Positions 5,051 through 11,802 of a DNA stretch of 11,802 nt are shown here, piece after piece. The stretch comes from an uncultured Bacteroidales bacterium (GTDB lineage: Bacteria > Bacteroidota > Bacteroidia > Bacteroidales > Paludibacteraceae). The stretch spans positions 1 through 11,802 of the forward strand of contig CALEPS010000063.1 in assembly GCA_937910305.1 (NCBI GenBank). The letters are read 5' to 3'. Within the stretch, counting starts at the first letter, position 1; each line of letters opens with the position of its first letter. Under the pieces are notes generated by a model. The model did no database searches. It was not told where the DNA came from and was given only the letters and a program-made list of their open reading frames with translations. Made by a program: the position numbers and the translations under genes.

Positions 5051-7174
5051 ATGAAAAAGATCTTATTCATTGGCTTAGTCAGTATTCTGTTTTTCTCCTG
5101 TCAGTCATCTACAGAGGTCAGTTCCCCCGATGGGACACTTATTCTTCGTTTTGCGCAAACGGAAGATGGCGGTATCGGGTATCGTGTTTCGCGTGACAAT
5201 AATGAAATAATAGCCTTCTCCCCTCTCGGTTTTCTAACAGAGGATCAATCGTTGGGAAACGGTTTCTGCATGGTAGGTACAAAAAAGAAAAAACATTCCT
5301 CTGTCTGGGAGACCGTTTGGGGCGAAGAGCGCTTTATCGAAGATCGTCACAATGAATTATTGGTTAGTTTACGACACGAATCCGGTATGCTGATGGATAT
5401 TGAGTTTCGGGTGTTCGATGACGGGTTCGCTTTCCGGTATCTCTTCCCCGAACAAGAGAAAAAGACGCTGACTATCACCGATGAACTGACCGCTTACAGG
5501 TTTACCCAAGACGCGGAGGCATGGTCGATCCCTTGGCGGACGGAGTATTATGAGGGTCTCTGGCAGAAAAGAAACCTCTCCCCGGCCCTCCCCTCAAGGG
5601 AGGGGGATGAGCCAACTCAAGACACGCTCTGTTCGCCGGTCACGATTGAGTTTGCGGACGGGATGTACGGTTTTGTGCACGAAGCGGCACTGACGGACTA
5701 TCCCGCGCAGAATTTATATGTTCGCGAGGGCGCGTTACGCACGTATCTTACCCCGTGGCTCCGAGAGCCAATTAAAAATGAAGAATTAAAAATTAAAAAT
5801 GAGGTAAAAGCGTATGTAGAGTTGCCGTTTGCTACTCCGTGGCGGTTTGTGGTACTGACTAAGACTCTGCCGGAGTTGGTAGCGAGCCGGATTATGCTGA
5901 ACCTCAACGAGCCTTGCAAGATAGAAGATACTTCCTGGATCCGACCGATGAAATTCATGGGCATCTGGTGGGGAATGCATATCAAGACGATGACTTGGGA
6001 GCAAGGACCGAACCACGGAGCCACGACCGAGAACATGGAGCGGTATATGCGTTTCGCTAAGGAGCACGGTATCGGAGCCGTGCTGGCAGAAGGATGGAAC
6101 AAAGGGTGGGAGGACTGGAAACACTTCGATTTCACCACGCCTTATGACGATTGGGACATGGAGTACTTGAGCCGTCTGGCGGACAGTCTGGGAGTGCAGA
6201 TCGTCGGTCATAACGAGACCGGCGGCAATGCGGCGGACTATGAGAAGGATCTGGACGCAATCTATCGCTATCATGAGGCGAACGGTATCCGTGTAATCAA
6301 GACGGGCTATGTGGCGCCTATTATCCGCACCGTGGATGGCCTGCAATGGAACAAAGGACAATCCGGCGTGCGCCATTACCGCAAGGTCATTGAGACCGCG
6401 GCTAAATATCATATCGCGATCGACAATCATGAGCCGGTTATGCCCACGGGCTTGCAGCGGACTTATCCGAACCTGATGAGCCAGGAGGGCGTGCGAGGAC
6501 AGGAGTGGAACGCATGGAGCACCGACGGAGGCAGTCCGTGCGAGCATGTGACGGTGCTGCCCTTCACACGCATTATGGCGGGACCCGTGGATTACACGCC
6601 GGGCGTGTTCCGGTTCGAGAATTCGATCATTCCTACCACGCGCGTCCATTCGACGCTGATGAACCAACTCGGACTTTTTGTCTGTTTCTATTCGCCGCTC
6701 CAGATGGCGTGCGACCTGCCGGAGCATTATATGGAGCATGCTGACGCCTTCCGGTTCATTGAGAATGTGCCCTGCGACTGGGAGCAGTCGATCTTGGTGG
6801 ACGGCAAAATAGGCGATTTCTGCGTCTTTGCCCGCCAAGAAAGAGGTACAGACAACTGGTATATCGGCGGCATCACGGACGAAGAGACACGCGAAGTGAC
6901 CATCCCCCTGACTTTCCTCAATAACCCCTCCCCGATTTGTTCTACGGACGGCCACCGGCAGTCCGATCGAGCAGAGCTCTTCACCCGCTCAAGGGAGGGA
7001 GAAAAAGTGCCACGCTACACCGCCACTCTTTACCGCGACGCAGAGGATGCCGATTGGGAGACGCGCCCGTACGCGTATAATATAGAGGAACGCGAAGTGA
7101 CCGCAGATGACACGATCCGTGTCCGCATGGCTCCCGGTGGCGGCTTTGCTATGGAGTTAAAAATCAACCAATAA
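5051..7174 (+). CDS. GH97 alpha-glucosidase, SusB-like, inverting clade, lipoprotein
   Basis: The product has 707 aa (SusB is about 738). A lipoprotein signal (MKKILFIGLVSILFFSC, Cys17) leads into the N-terminal beta-sandwich (SSPDGTL, FRVFDDGFAFRY). The TIM barrel follows from KFMGIWWGM through EGWNKGWEDW, and then a C-terminal beta domain ending PGGGFAMEL. Glutamates match the SusB set by motif and spacing: E389 in HNET, E461 in DNHEP, E479 in SQEGVRG and E485 in GQEW. Gly419 in KTGYV replaces the nucleophile Asp of retaining members, so hydrolysis should be inverting. It likely removes glucose from alpha-linked oligosaccharides in the periplasm. ATG 5051 follows the promoter by 22 nt; an upstream in-frame ATG at 4937 precedes it and is discarded. 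Three repeat-derived stretches interrupt the protein (residues about 175-188, 241-253 and 625-651). SusC follows after 8 nt. Confidence 0.93.
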   Translation: MKKILFIGLVSILFFSCQSSTEVSSPDGTLILRFAQTEDGGIGYRVSRDNNEIIAFSPLGFLTEDQSLGNGFCMVGTKKKKHSSVWETVWGEERFIEDRHNELLVSLRHESGMLMDIEFRVFDDGFAFRYLFPEQEKKTLTITDELTAYRFTQDAEAWSIPWRTEYYEGLWQKRNLSPALPSREGDEPTQDTLCSPVTIEFADGMYGFVHEAALTDYPAQNLYVREGALRTYLTPWLREPIKNEELKIKNEVKAYVELPFATPWRFVVLTKTLPELVASRIMLNLNEPCKIEDTSWIRPMKFMGIWWGMHIKTMTWEQGPNHGATTENMERYMRFAKEHGIGAVLAEGWNKGWEDWKHFDFTTPYDDWDMEYLSRLADSLGVQIVGHNETGGNAADYEKDLDAIYRYHEANGIRVIKTGYVAPIIRTVDGLQWNKGQSGVRHYRKVIETAAKYHIAIDNHEPVMPTGLQRTYPNLMSQEGVRGQEWNAWSTDGGSPCEHVTVLPFTRIMAGPVDYTPGVFRFENSIIPTTRVHSTLMNQLGLFVCFYSPLQMACDLPEHYMEHADAFRFIENVPCDWEQSILVDGKIGDFCVFARQERGTDNWYIGGITDEETREVTIPLTFLNNPSPICSTDGHRQSDRAELFTRSREGEKVPRYTATLYRDAEDADWETRPYAYNIEEREVTADDTIRVRMAPGGGFAMELKINQ
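5573..5607 (+). repeat. CCCTCCC/GGGAGGG palindromic repeat inside the GH97 gene (copy 1)
   Basis: AACCTCTCCCCGG is followed by CCCTCCC (5586-5592), a CTCAA loop and GGGAGGG (5598-5604). Read in frame it encodes N175-L-S-P at one end and S182-R-E-G at the other, within the N-terminal domain just after EGLWQKR. The encoded stretch is low-complexity and unlike neighbouring GH97 sequence. Confidence 0.7.
5767..5801 (+). repeat. xxxAATT heptamer tract inside the GH97 gene
   Basis: Consecutive heptamers read GCCAATT, AAAAATG, AAGAATT, AAAAATT and AAAAATG. They encode residues 241-251 (IKNEELKIKNE), a lysine-rich stretch. SusB as I recall it runs directly from LTPDAKG to the PxxSPWR motif, so about 12 residues here are extra. 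The same heptamer family lies in two intergenic spacers of this window. Confidence 0.7.
6923..7003 (+). repeat. CCCTCCC/GGGAGGG palindromic repeat inside the GH97 gene (copy 2, expanded loop)
   Basis: AACCCCTCCCCG (6923-6934) resembles the start of copy 1, and CTCAAGGGAGGG (6988-6999) equals its end. CCCTCCC (6926-6932) and GGGAGGG (6993-6999) can pair around a 60-nt loop. Encoded ends are N625-P-S-P and S647-R-E-G, in the same reading frame as copy 1. It lies in the C-terminal beta domain between LTFL and RYTATLY, where SusB has only a short turn, so it adds roughly 28 residues. Confidence 0.7.
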
Positions 7175-7182
7175 AATCTATT

Positions 7183-10101
7183 ATGAAACGAAAGATTCTC
7201 ATCATTCCGCTTCTATGGCTGGCAGCGACGGTATGCGCACAAACGCAGACCTTCCGCGGCGTAGTCACGGATTCCAGCGGTGAGTCGTTGATCGGAGCCT
7301 CTGTTCTGGTACAAGGCACGACCAACGGAACGATTACCGATTTTGATGGTAATTATGAAATCACATGTGCCGAAGGAGCCCTTTTGGAATTCTCCTATAT
7401 GGGCTACAAGTCGCAAACCCTTCCTGCTGCTCAGGACATGCGCGTTACATTAGTGGACGACAGCGAGGAGTTGGAGGAAGTAGTGGTCATCGGTTATGGC
7501 AGTTTGAGCAAGAAAGAGGTTAGTTCTTCGATTGTTCAGATAGACAGTCGTCAGTTTGTGAAGGGTCCGATGAACAACCCGATGGAAATGCTGAACGGTA
7601 AGGTAGCCGGTCTGACGGTTAACAGCACGTCGGCAGCGGATCCGAATGCTTCATCCTCGTTGCAGATCCGTGGAGCGGGTTCGCTCTCCGGCAGCAACGA
7701 ACCGCTCTATGTGATAGACGGTATTGCCGGCGGCGACATCCGCAACCTCAGTTCGCAGGACATCGAGTCCATTACGGTGCTCAAAGATGCGGCGTCGGCT
7801 GCTATCTACGGTACCCGTGGCGCGAATGGCGTAGTGCTGGTGACGACCAAGAAAGGTTCGTCGGAGCAAGGACGTATAGCAGTAACGTATGATTCTTATT
7901 TTGGCGCCAATGTAGCCAAACCGCATATGGAGGTACTGAGTGCGGACGAGTTCCGTCGTTCACGCCGCGGTACGGACTACGGCTATAACACCGACTGGTA
8001 TTCCGAGATCACCCGTCCGGCAGCGTATGATATCAACCAGTATATTAATATTGCCACGTCTGTGAAGGGAGGCAGTTACTCTGCTTCGCTGAACTACAAG
8101 GACGCGAATGGTCTGGATATCGTTTCCGCACGCCGTGAGTATGGCGGACGGTTCGCCATGGAGCAGAGGGTGCTGAAGGACTATCTGACGATCTCCGCTT
8201 CTCTGGCAGGGCGCCGCGTCAATGAGACTTGGGGCGATAACGGTCAGGTGGACAATGCGCTGAGCATGAACCCGACTATGCCGGTATATAACGAGGACGG
8301 CAGTTATTATCAGCCTACGGGCGTGACCGGTGCGGTGAACCCCGTGACAAGACTCAAAGAGACCACTTCCAACGGTCAGCGTCTCTATCTGTTGGCGAAC
8401 GTGGGACTGAAACTCAAACTCTATTCTAACGAGAATCACAGCCTCAACACCTCTGTCGCTTACTCGCTGGACTATAACGACCTGAAGGGCAACACCTACG
8501 CTTCCGCCAAGTCCAATGAGAGTTACTGGGGCGGCTATAAAGGTCGTGCGAATGTCAATTACCAGAAGAACCAGACCCACCACTTGGATTGGTTGGTCAA
8601 TTATGATTTCCAGATGGGTGATCACTCTCTCAAGTTCGTGTTCGGAACCTCTTGGGAACGGCATAACTGGGAGCAAGTAGGTGCGGAGAACCGCGATTTC
8701 ACGTTTGACAACACGCTCTGGCACAGTCTCGGTTCGGGAACATGGCTTCCGGAAGGTCTGGCGTCCATGTGGACGGGCAAAAGCGAGAACTCGCTGTTCG
8801 GATTCTTCGGTCGCGTGAATTATAATTGGCATGATATGCTGTTTGTTTCTGCATCTATCCGCCGTGAGGCAAGTACGAAATTCGGCGTCAAGAGCCGTTG
8901 GGGTAATTTCCCCTCTGCCTCTATTGCATGGGAGATGTGTTCTGCAGAATTTATGGAGCCGGCCAAGGGGGTATTGAAGAGCCTCAAACCGCGTTTCTCG
9001 TACGGTGTGACGGGTCGTGAACCGAGCGACAGTTACCAGTCGCTGGCTACTTATGCCACCCGCTATCAATATTTCATGGATGGCGAATGGGTAGTCGGTT
9101 ATGCTCCGGACAAGAACGCGAACCCAATCCTGAGTTGGGAGAAGAGCGAGAGTTATAATATCGGTTTGGATTTCAATCTTTGGAACAGGCTGAGAGGTAG
9201 TATCGAGTATTATATCCGCCGATCGCCGGATCTGCTGTATAACTACACGGCTCCCCAGCCGCCATATGTGCATCCGTCGATACTCGTGAACGTAGGAACG
9301 ACCACCAACCGCGGTGTGGAGGTCAGTCTGAACGGCGATATTTTCACCGGTAAGAAATTCAGCTGGAATATGGGTATCAACTATGCCTATGGCCGCACGT
9401 ACCTGACCAAACTGTCCAATGACGTCTATCAAGCCTCTTATCTGGAACTCTATCAGAAGCCGGGTGTCGGTACTTCGGAGTATTTCTTCCGCGTGGAGGA
9501 AGGCGGTGAGATAGGTCAGTTCTATGGTTATCAGTTCGCCGGCATAGACGGCAACGGCAATATGCTGGTGCTGGATAATGAAGGCAATGCGCAGCCGGTG
9601 GGTTCGGCAGATGCATCGTGGAAACGCTATATCGGAAACGGCGCGCCGAAGCATACGCTGAGTTGGACCAATAGTTTCGAGTTCTATAATTTCGATCTGT
9701 CCATCCTCTTTACGGGTGCTTTCGACTACGATATATTCAATATGCGCAAATACGGCATGGGTCTTTCCGGCAGCGGAAGCGACAATGTGCTTCGCACGGC
9801 ATACACAACCGAGAAATATGTGAAGACCGGTGGCGGCGTGATCAGCAGCTATTTCTTAGAGGACGGATCGTATTTCAAACTGGATAACATCACTTTGGGT
9901 TATACTTTCCGCTGGAAAGAGAAGTTAGTGGACGGTTTGCGTCTGTATCTGACGGCGAAGAATATCGCCACTATGACGCGCTATAGCGGCAATGATCCGT
10001 CTATAGTCGCGGTGACAGGTATCACGCCGGGTGTGGATAGTTCGTCTGCCTATCCGACGGCTGCGCAATTATGTTTGGGTGTAACGCTTAATCTGCACTA
10101 A
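7183..10101 (+). CDS. SusC/RagA-like TonB-dependent outer-membrane transporter
   Basis: The product has 972 aa, slightly short for the family (about 1000-1100). A signal peptide (MKRKILIIPLLWLAATVCAQ) is followed by a carboxypeptidase-regulatory-like domain (residues about 22-95, FRGVVTDSSGESLIGASV to SYMGYKS). The EELEEVVVIGYG segment marks the TonB-box region. The plug (about 115-225) carries LQIRGAGSL, LYVIDG and the SusC hallmark LKDAASAAIYGTRGANGVV. The rest is the 22-strand barrel, rich in Tyr, Trp and Asn. It should import the oligosaccharide held by its SusD partner, powered by TonB-ExbBD. It starts 8 nt after the GH97 stop and is followed by SusD after 69 nt, so the three form an operon. 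One oddity: the chain ends LGVTLNLH, not the usual terminal aromatic residue of outer-membrane barrels. Confidence 0.95.
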   Translation: MKRKILIIPLLWLAATVCAQTQTFRGVVTDSSGESLIGASVLVQGTTNGTITDFDGNYEITCAEGALLEFSYMGYKSQTLPAAQDMRVTLVDDSEELEEVVVIGYGSLSKKEVSSSIVQIDSRQFVKGPMNNPMEMLNGKVAGLTVNSTSAADPNASSSLQIRGAGSLSGSNEPLYVIDGIAGGDIRNLSSQDIESITVLKDAASAAIYGTRGANGVVLVTTKKGSSEQGRIAVTYDSYFGANVAKPHMEVLSADEFRRSRRGTDYGYNTDWYSEITRPAAYDINQYINIATSVKGGSYSASLNYKDANGLDIVSARREYGGRFAMEQRVLKDYLTISASLAGRRVNETWGDNGQVDNALSMNPTMPVYNEDGSYYQPTGVTGAVNPVTRLKETTSNGQRLYLLANVGLKLKLYSNENHSLNTSVAYSLDYNDLKGNTYASAKSNESYWGGYKGRANVNYQKNQTHHLDWLVNYDFQMGDHSLKFVFGTSWERHNWEQVGAENRDFTFDNTLWHSLGSGTWLPEGLASMWTGKSENSLFGFFGRVNYNWHDMLFVSASIRREASTKFGVKSRWGNFPSASIAWEMCSAEFMEPAKGVLKSLKPRFSYGVTGREPSDSYQSLATYATRYQYFMDGEWVVGYAPDKNANPILSWEKSESYNIGLDFNLWNRLRGSIEYYIRRSPDLLYNYTAPQPPYVHPSILVNVGTTTNRGVEVSLNGDIFTGKKFSWNMGINYAYGRTYLTKLSNDVYQASYLELYQKPGVGTSEYFFRVEEGGEIGQFYGYQFAGIDGNGNMLVLDNEGNAQPVGSADASWKRYIGNGAPKHTLSWTNSFEFYNFDLSILFTGAFDYDIFNMRKYGMGLSGSGSDNVLRTAYTTEKYVKTGGGVISSYFLEDGSYFKLDNITLGYTFRWKEKLVDGLRLYLTAKNIATMTRYSGNDPSIVAVTGITPGVDSSSAYPTAAQLCLGVTLNLH

Positions 10102-10103
10102 GT

Positions 10104-10145
10104 AAATTGAAAATTGAAAATTGAAAGGTGAAAGGTGAAAATTGA
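10104..10145 (+). repeat. Six heptamers in the SusC-SusD spacer
   Basis: AAATTGA three times, AAGGTGA twice and AAATTGA once follow without interruption, directly after the SusC stop codon. AAATTGA repeated is the rotated GAAAATT unit, so it belongs to the same xxxAATT family as 143-177 and 5767-5801. The tract ends 25 nt before the SusD ATG and fills much of the spacer. A change in unit number would alter SusC-SusD spacing and the SusD leader, not a reading frame. Confidence 0.9.
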
Positions 10146-10170
10146 AAGAAAATTCCGAAAAATAATCATT

Positions 10171-11802
10171 ATGAAAACAAACTATAATACCATAAAGCGG
10201 TCTTTTGTTCCCTCCCTGGTGGGGAGGGTATGGGTGGGGTTTGCCCTGCTTTGCATGTTTACTGCTTGCGAGATGAACGAGCAGGTGTATGACCGCATAG
10301 ACGCCACGGTGTATTACCAGAACGAGGCATCCGTAAAAGGCGCTGTAGCGGCTATCTACGGCAACGCCGCAATGAGTTATCTGGAGTATTTCTGGTATCT
10401 GAATGAGTTCAGTGCGGACCAGATAGTCTGGCGTGTATGGAACGGCGGTCTATGGGGGTATGACGAGGGCGAAAAGACGGTCCTCTCCACCCACACATGG
10501 ACAGCGGAGTCGAAGATCATCCGCTCCACATGGGAGACGGCATGGAGCACAATCGGTCTATGCAACACCTTGATCAGCGATCTGAGCAAACTGAATGCCC
10601 GCGAGATCGGTATGACGGAGGAGAAACTGGCATCCTATATCGCCGAGGTTCGTACGCTCCGCGCGTGGGCTTATTATAACTGTTTCGAACTATGGGGCGG
10701 AGCTATCCCTCTCTATACCGAGGATGACGGTACGATCCCGGGGTCGGCGGACGAAGATTTCCAGCAGGGGTGCCTGAAGGTGTATGATTTTATCTGCACG
10801 GAGCTGGACGATACGTACGCTGCGTTGCCCAAAGAGGACGGCTCGAATGCCACCCGCAACCGCATGAACCAGGCGGTGAACAGGATGATCAAGATGCGTA
10901 TGCTGCTGAACAGCGAGGTGTTCACCGGCACCGCCCGTTTCGACGAGTGCGCTACGCTCGCTCAGGAGTTGATCAACGGCACCTACGGCGTTTACGGTCT
11001 GGCGACCGACTACCGCGACATCTATCATGTGACGAACACCACTTGCCCCGAGGTAGTGATGGCGTTTGCCATGGAGAACGGTCAGTTGAATGCCGGCTGG
11101 ATGCGCGATATGCCTTTCTTGGCATACACCTATTCGGATTATTTCAATTTCTCTTCTACCCAGAGCGCATGGAACTGCTGTTGCCTTGCGCCGAGTTATG
11201 ACAATTCGGGTACCGTTAACTCTACGCTCGGTTATTCGGAGGGTGCCAAGTGTTTCTTGGATCCGCCCTACAACGACCGTCTGGGTGCTGTCTATGAGCG
11301 GTTCAACGACAAGGACATCCGCAAGGGTAACTACACATGGGAGAACGGCAATTATAGCGGTATCTTCCTGCGTGGTCTGATGAAAGCCAATTGGGGCACG
11401 GGCGAAGTGCTGAAGGCGGACGCGGATCGCGACGGTATGGATCTGTACTATGCCGACCAGATAGGTCAGTTCCCCGGTGCTACGACTATAGGGCGCACGC
11501 TCGAACCCGTCATGTCACCCCGCTGGGGAGAGACGAACTCCGGTGTCAGACTCGTGCGCTATCCGATTTATCCGGAGAGCGAAGGAAAAGATTTCCAGGA
11601 CATCGACGATGTAGAGTTCCGCTGGGCGGAGGTCTATTATACGCTGGCGGAATGTAAGTTGCGTGCGGGAGATGCAGCCGGAGCGGAGAACCTCGTGCTG
11701 CAGGTACGCGGCCGCTATTTCCAAAATGCAGGTGATGCCAAGAACTACGGGCGTTTCACAGCGGTGGACGAAGCGTGGATGCTGGATCAATGGGGTCAGG
11801 AG
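10171..11802 (+). CDS. SusD-like outer-membrane glycan-binding lipoprotein (3' end outside the window)
   Basis: The frame is open from ATG 10171 to the last base, 544 codons. The lipoprotein signal is long and unusual: MKTNYNTIKRSF, then PSLVGRVWVGFALL, then the lipobox region MFTAC with Cys33, followed by acidic EMNEQ suited to surface export. SusD features follow: an EASVKGAVAAIYGN segment, the helical SusD-like N-terminal region (EVRTLRAWAYYNCFELWG, close to the family's RALRAFYY..L...G), and near the end VEFRWAEVYYTLAEC and KLRAGDAAGA (from about residue 481), a TPR-like pair of helices. The typical family end is cut off after WMLDQWGQE. It caps the SusC transporter and binds its glycan. 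Part of the signal is encoded by a CCCTCCC/GGGAGGG repeat. Confidence 0.93.
   Translation, partial: MKTNYNTIKRSFVPSLVGRVWVGFALLCMFTACEMNEQVYDRIDATVYYQNEASVKGAVAAIYGNAAMSYLEYFWYLNEFSADQIVWRVWNGGLWGYDEGEKTVLSTHTWTAESKIIRSTWETAWSTIGLCNTLISDLSKLNAREIGMTEEKLASYIAEVRTLRAWAYYNCFELWGGAIPLYTEDDGTIPGSADEDFQQGCLKVYDFICTELDDTYAALPKEDGSNATRNRMNQAVNRMIKMRMLLNSEVFTGTARFDECATLAQELINGTYGVYGLATDYRDIYHVTNTTCPEVVMAFAMENGQLNAGWMRDMPFLAYTYSDYFNFSSTQSAWNCCCLAPSYDNSGTVNSTLGYSEGAKCFLDPPYNDRLGAVYERFNDKDIRKGNYTWENGNYSGIFLRGLMKANWGTGEVLKADADRDGMDLYYADQIGQFPGATTIGRTLEPVMSPRWGETNSGVRLVRYPIYPESEGKDFQDIDDVEFRWAEVYYTLAECKLRAGDAAGAENLVLQVRGRYFQNAGDAKNYGRFTAVDEAWMLDQWGQE
10210..10239 (+). repeat. CCCTCCC/GGGAGGG palindromic repeat inside the SusD signal peptide
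   Basis: CCCTCCC (10210-10216) and GGGAGGG (10222-10228) flank a TGGTG loop, followed by TATGGGTGGGG. It encodes PSLVGRVWVG between the basic N-terminus and the hydrophobic core of the signal. The palindrome arms are identical to those of the two GH97 copies, while the flanks differ. Confidence 0.7.

Noticed and set aside
5786..6955. 389-aa minus-strand open frame opposite GH97
   Set aside because: Fully antisense to a clear enzyme and without recognisable motifs.
7960..9654. 564-aa minus-strand open frame opposite SusC
   Set aside because: Antisense shadow of the barrel region; no domain, signal or promoter.

Overview
The window looks like the chromosome of a member of the Bacteroidales (phylum Bacteroidota). 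Three promoters match the Bacteroides house-keeping pattern (TTTG, 19-20 nt, TAnnTTTG). Start codons lack Shine-Dalgarno sequences. A SusC/SusD outer-membrane pair, a GH97 enzyme and a DUF6377-type regulator are present, as are two small families I associate with this order (a smalltalk-like protein and a 127-aa MAKV-type protein). The species cannot be named from the sequence.

Left part (1-1631), accessory or phage-like in character: the tail of an unrecognised protein; a small membrane protein whose start codon directly follows five AT-rich heptamers; a 383-bp stretch closed by a perfect 16-bp inverted repeat and filled with nested hairpins (396-778); a repeat-rich, hairpin-rich leader (810-955) in front of a 127-aa hypothetical protein; a frameshifted remnant of an AraC-type DNA-binding domain; and a strong intrinsic terminator.

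Middle part (1632-3337): an AAA ATPase with a C-terminal PD-(D/E)xK-like DUF234 domain on the minus strand. Its promoter sits next to a 53-bp tandem repeat array whose units carry a 9-bp inverted repeat.

Right part (3338-11802): a polysaccharide utilisation locus. A SusR-like membrane regulator (TPRs, one membrane helix, cytoplasmic HTH) reads leftward. Divergently, a SusB-like GH97 alpha-glucosidase lipoprotein, a SusC-like TonB-dependent transporter and a SusD-like surface lipoprotein (cut by the window end) read rightward. SusC/SusD should bind and import an oligosaccharide, GH97 should cleave alpha-glycosidic bonds at the periplasmic face, and the regulator should sense the product. An alpha-glucan or related alpha-glucoside is the likely substrate.

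The most unusual signal is that two repeat families otherwise typical of intergenic DNA have entered genes. A heptamer family (xxxAATT) occurs upstream of the smalltalk-like gene, upstream of the SusD gene, and inside the GH97 coding sequence. A CCCTCCC...GGGAGGG palindrome occurs twice inside GH97, with matching encoded ends, and once inside the SusD signal peptide.
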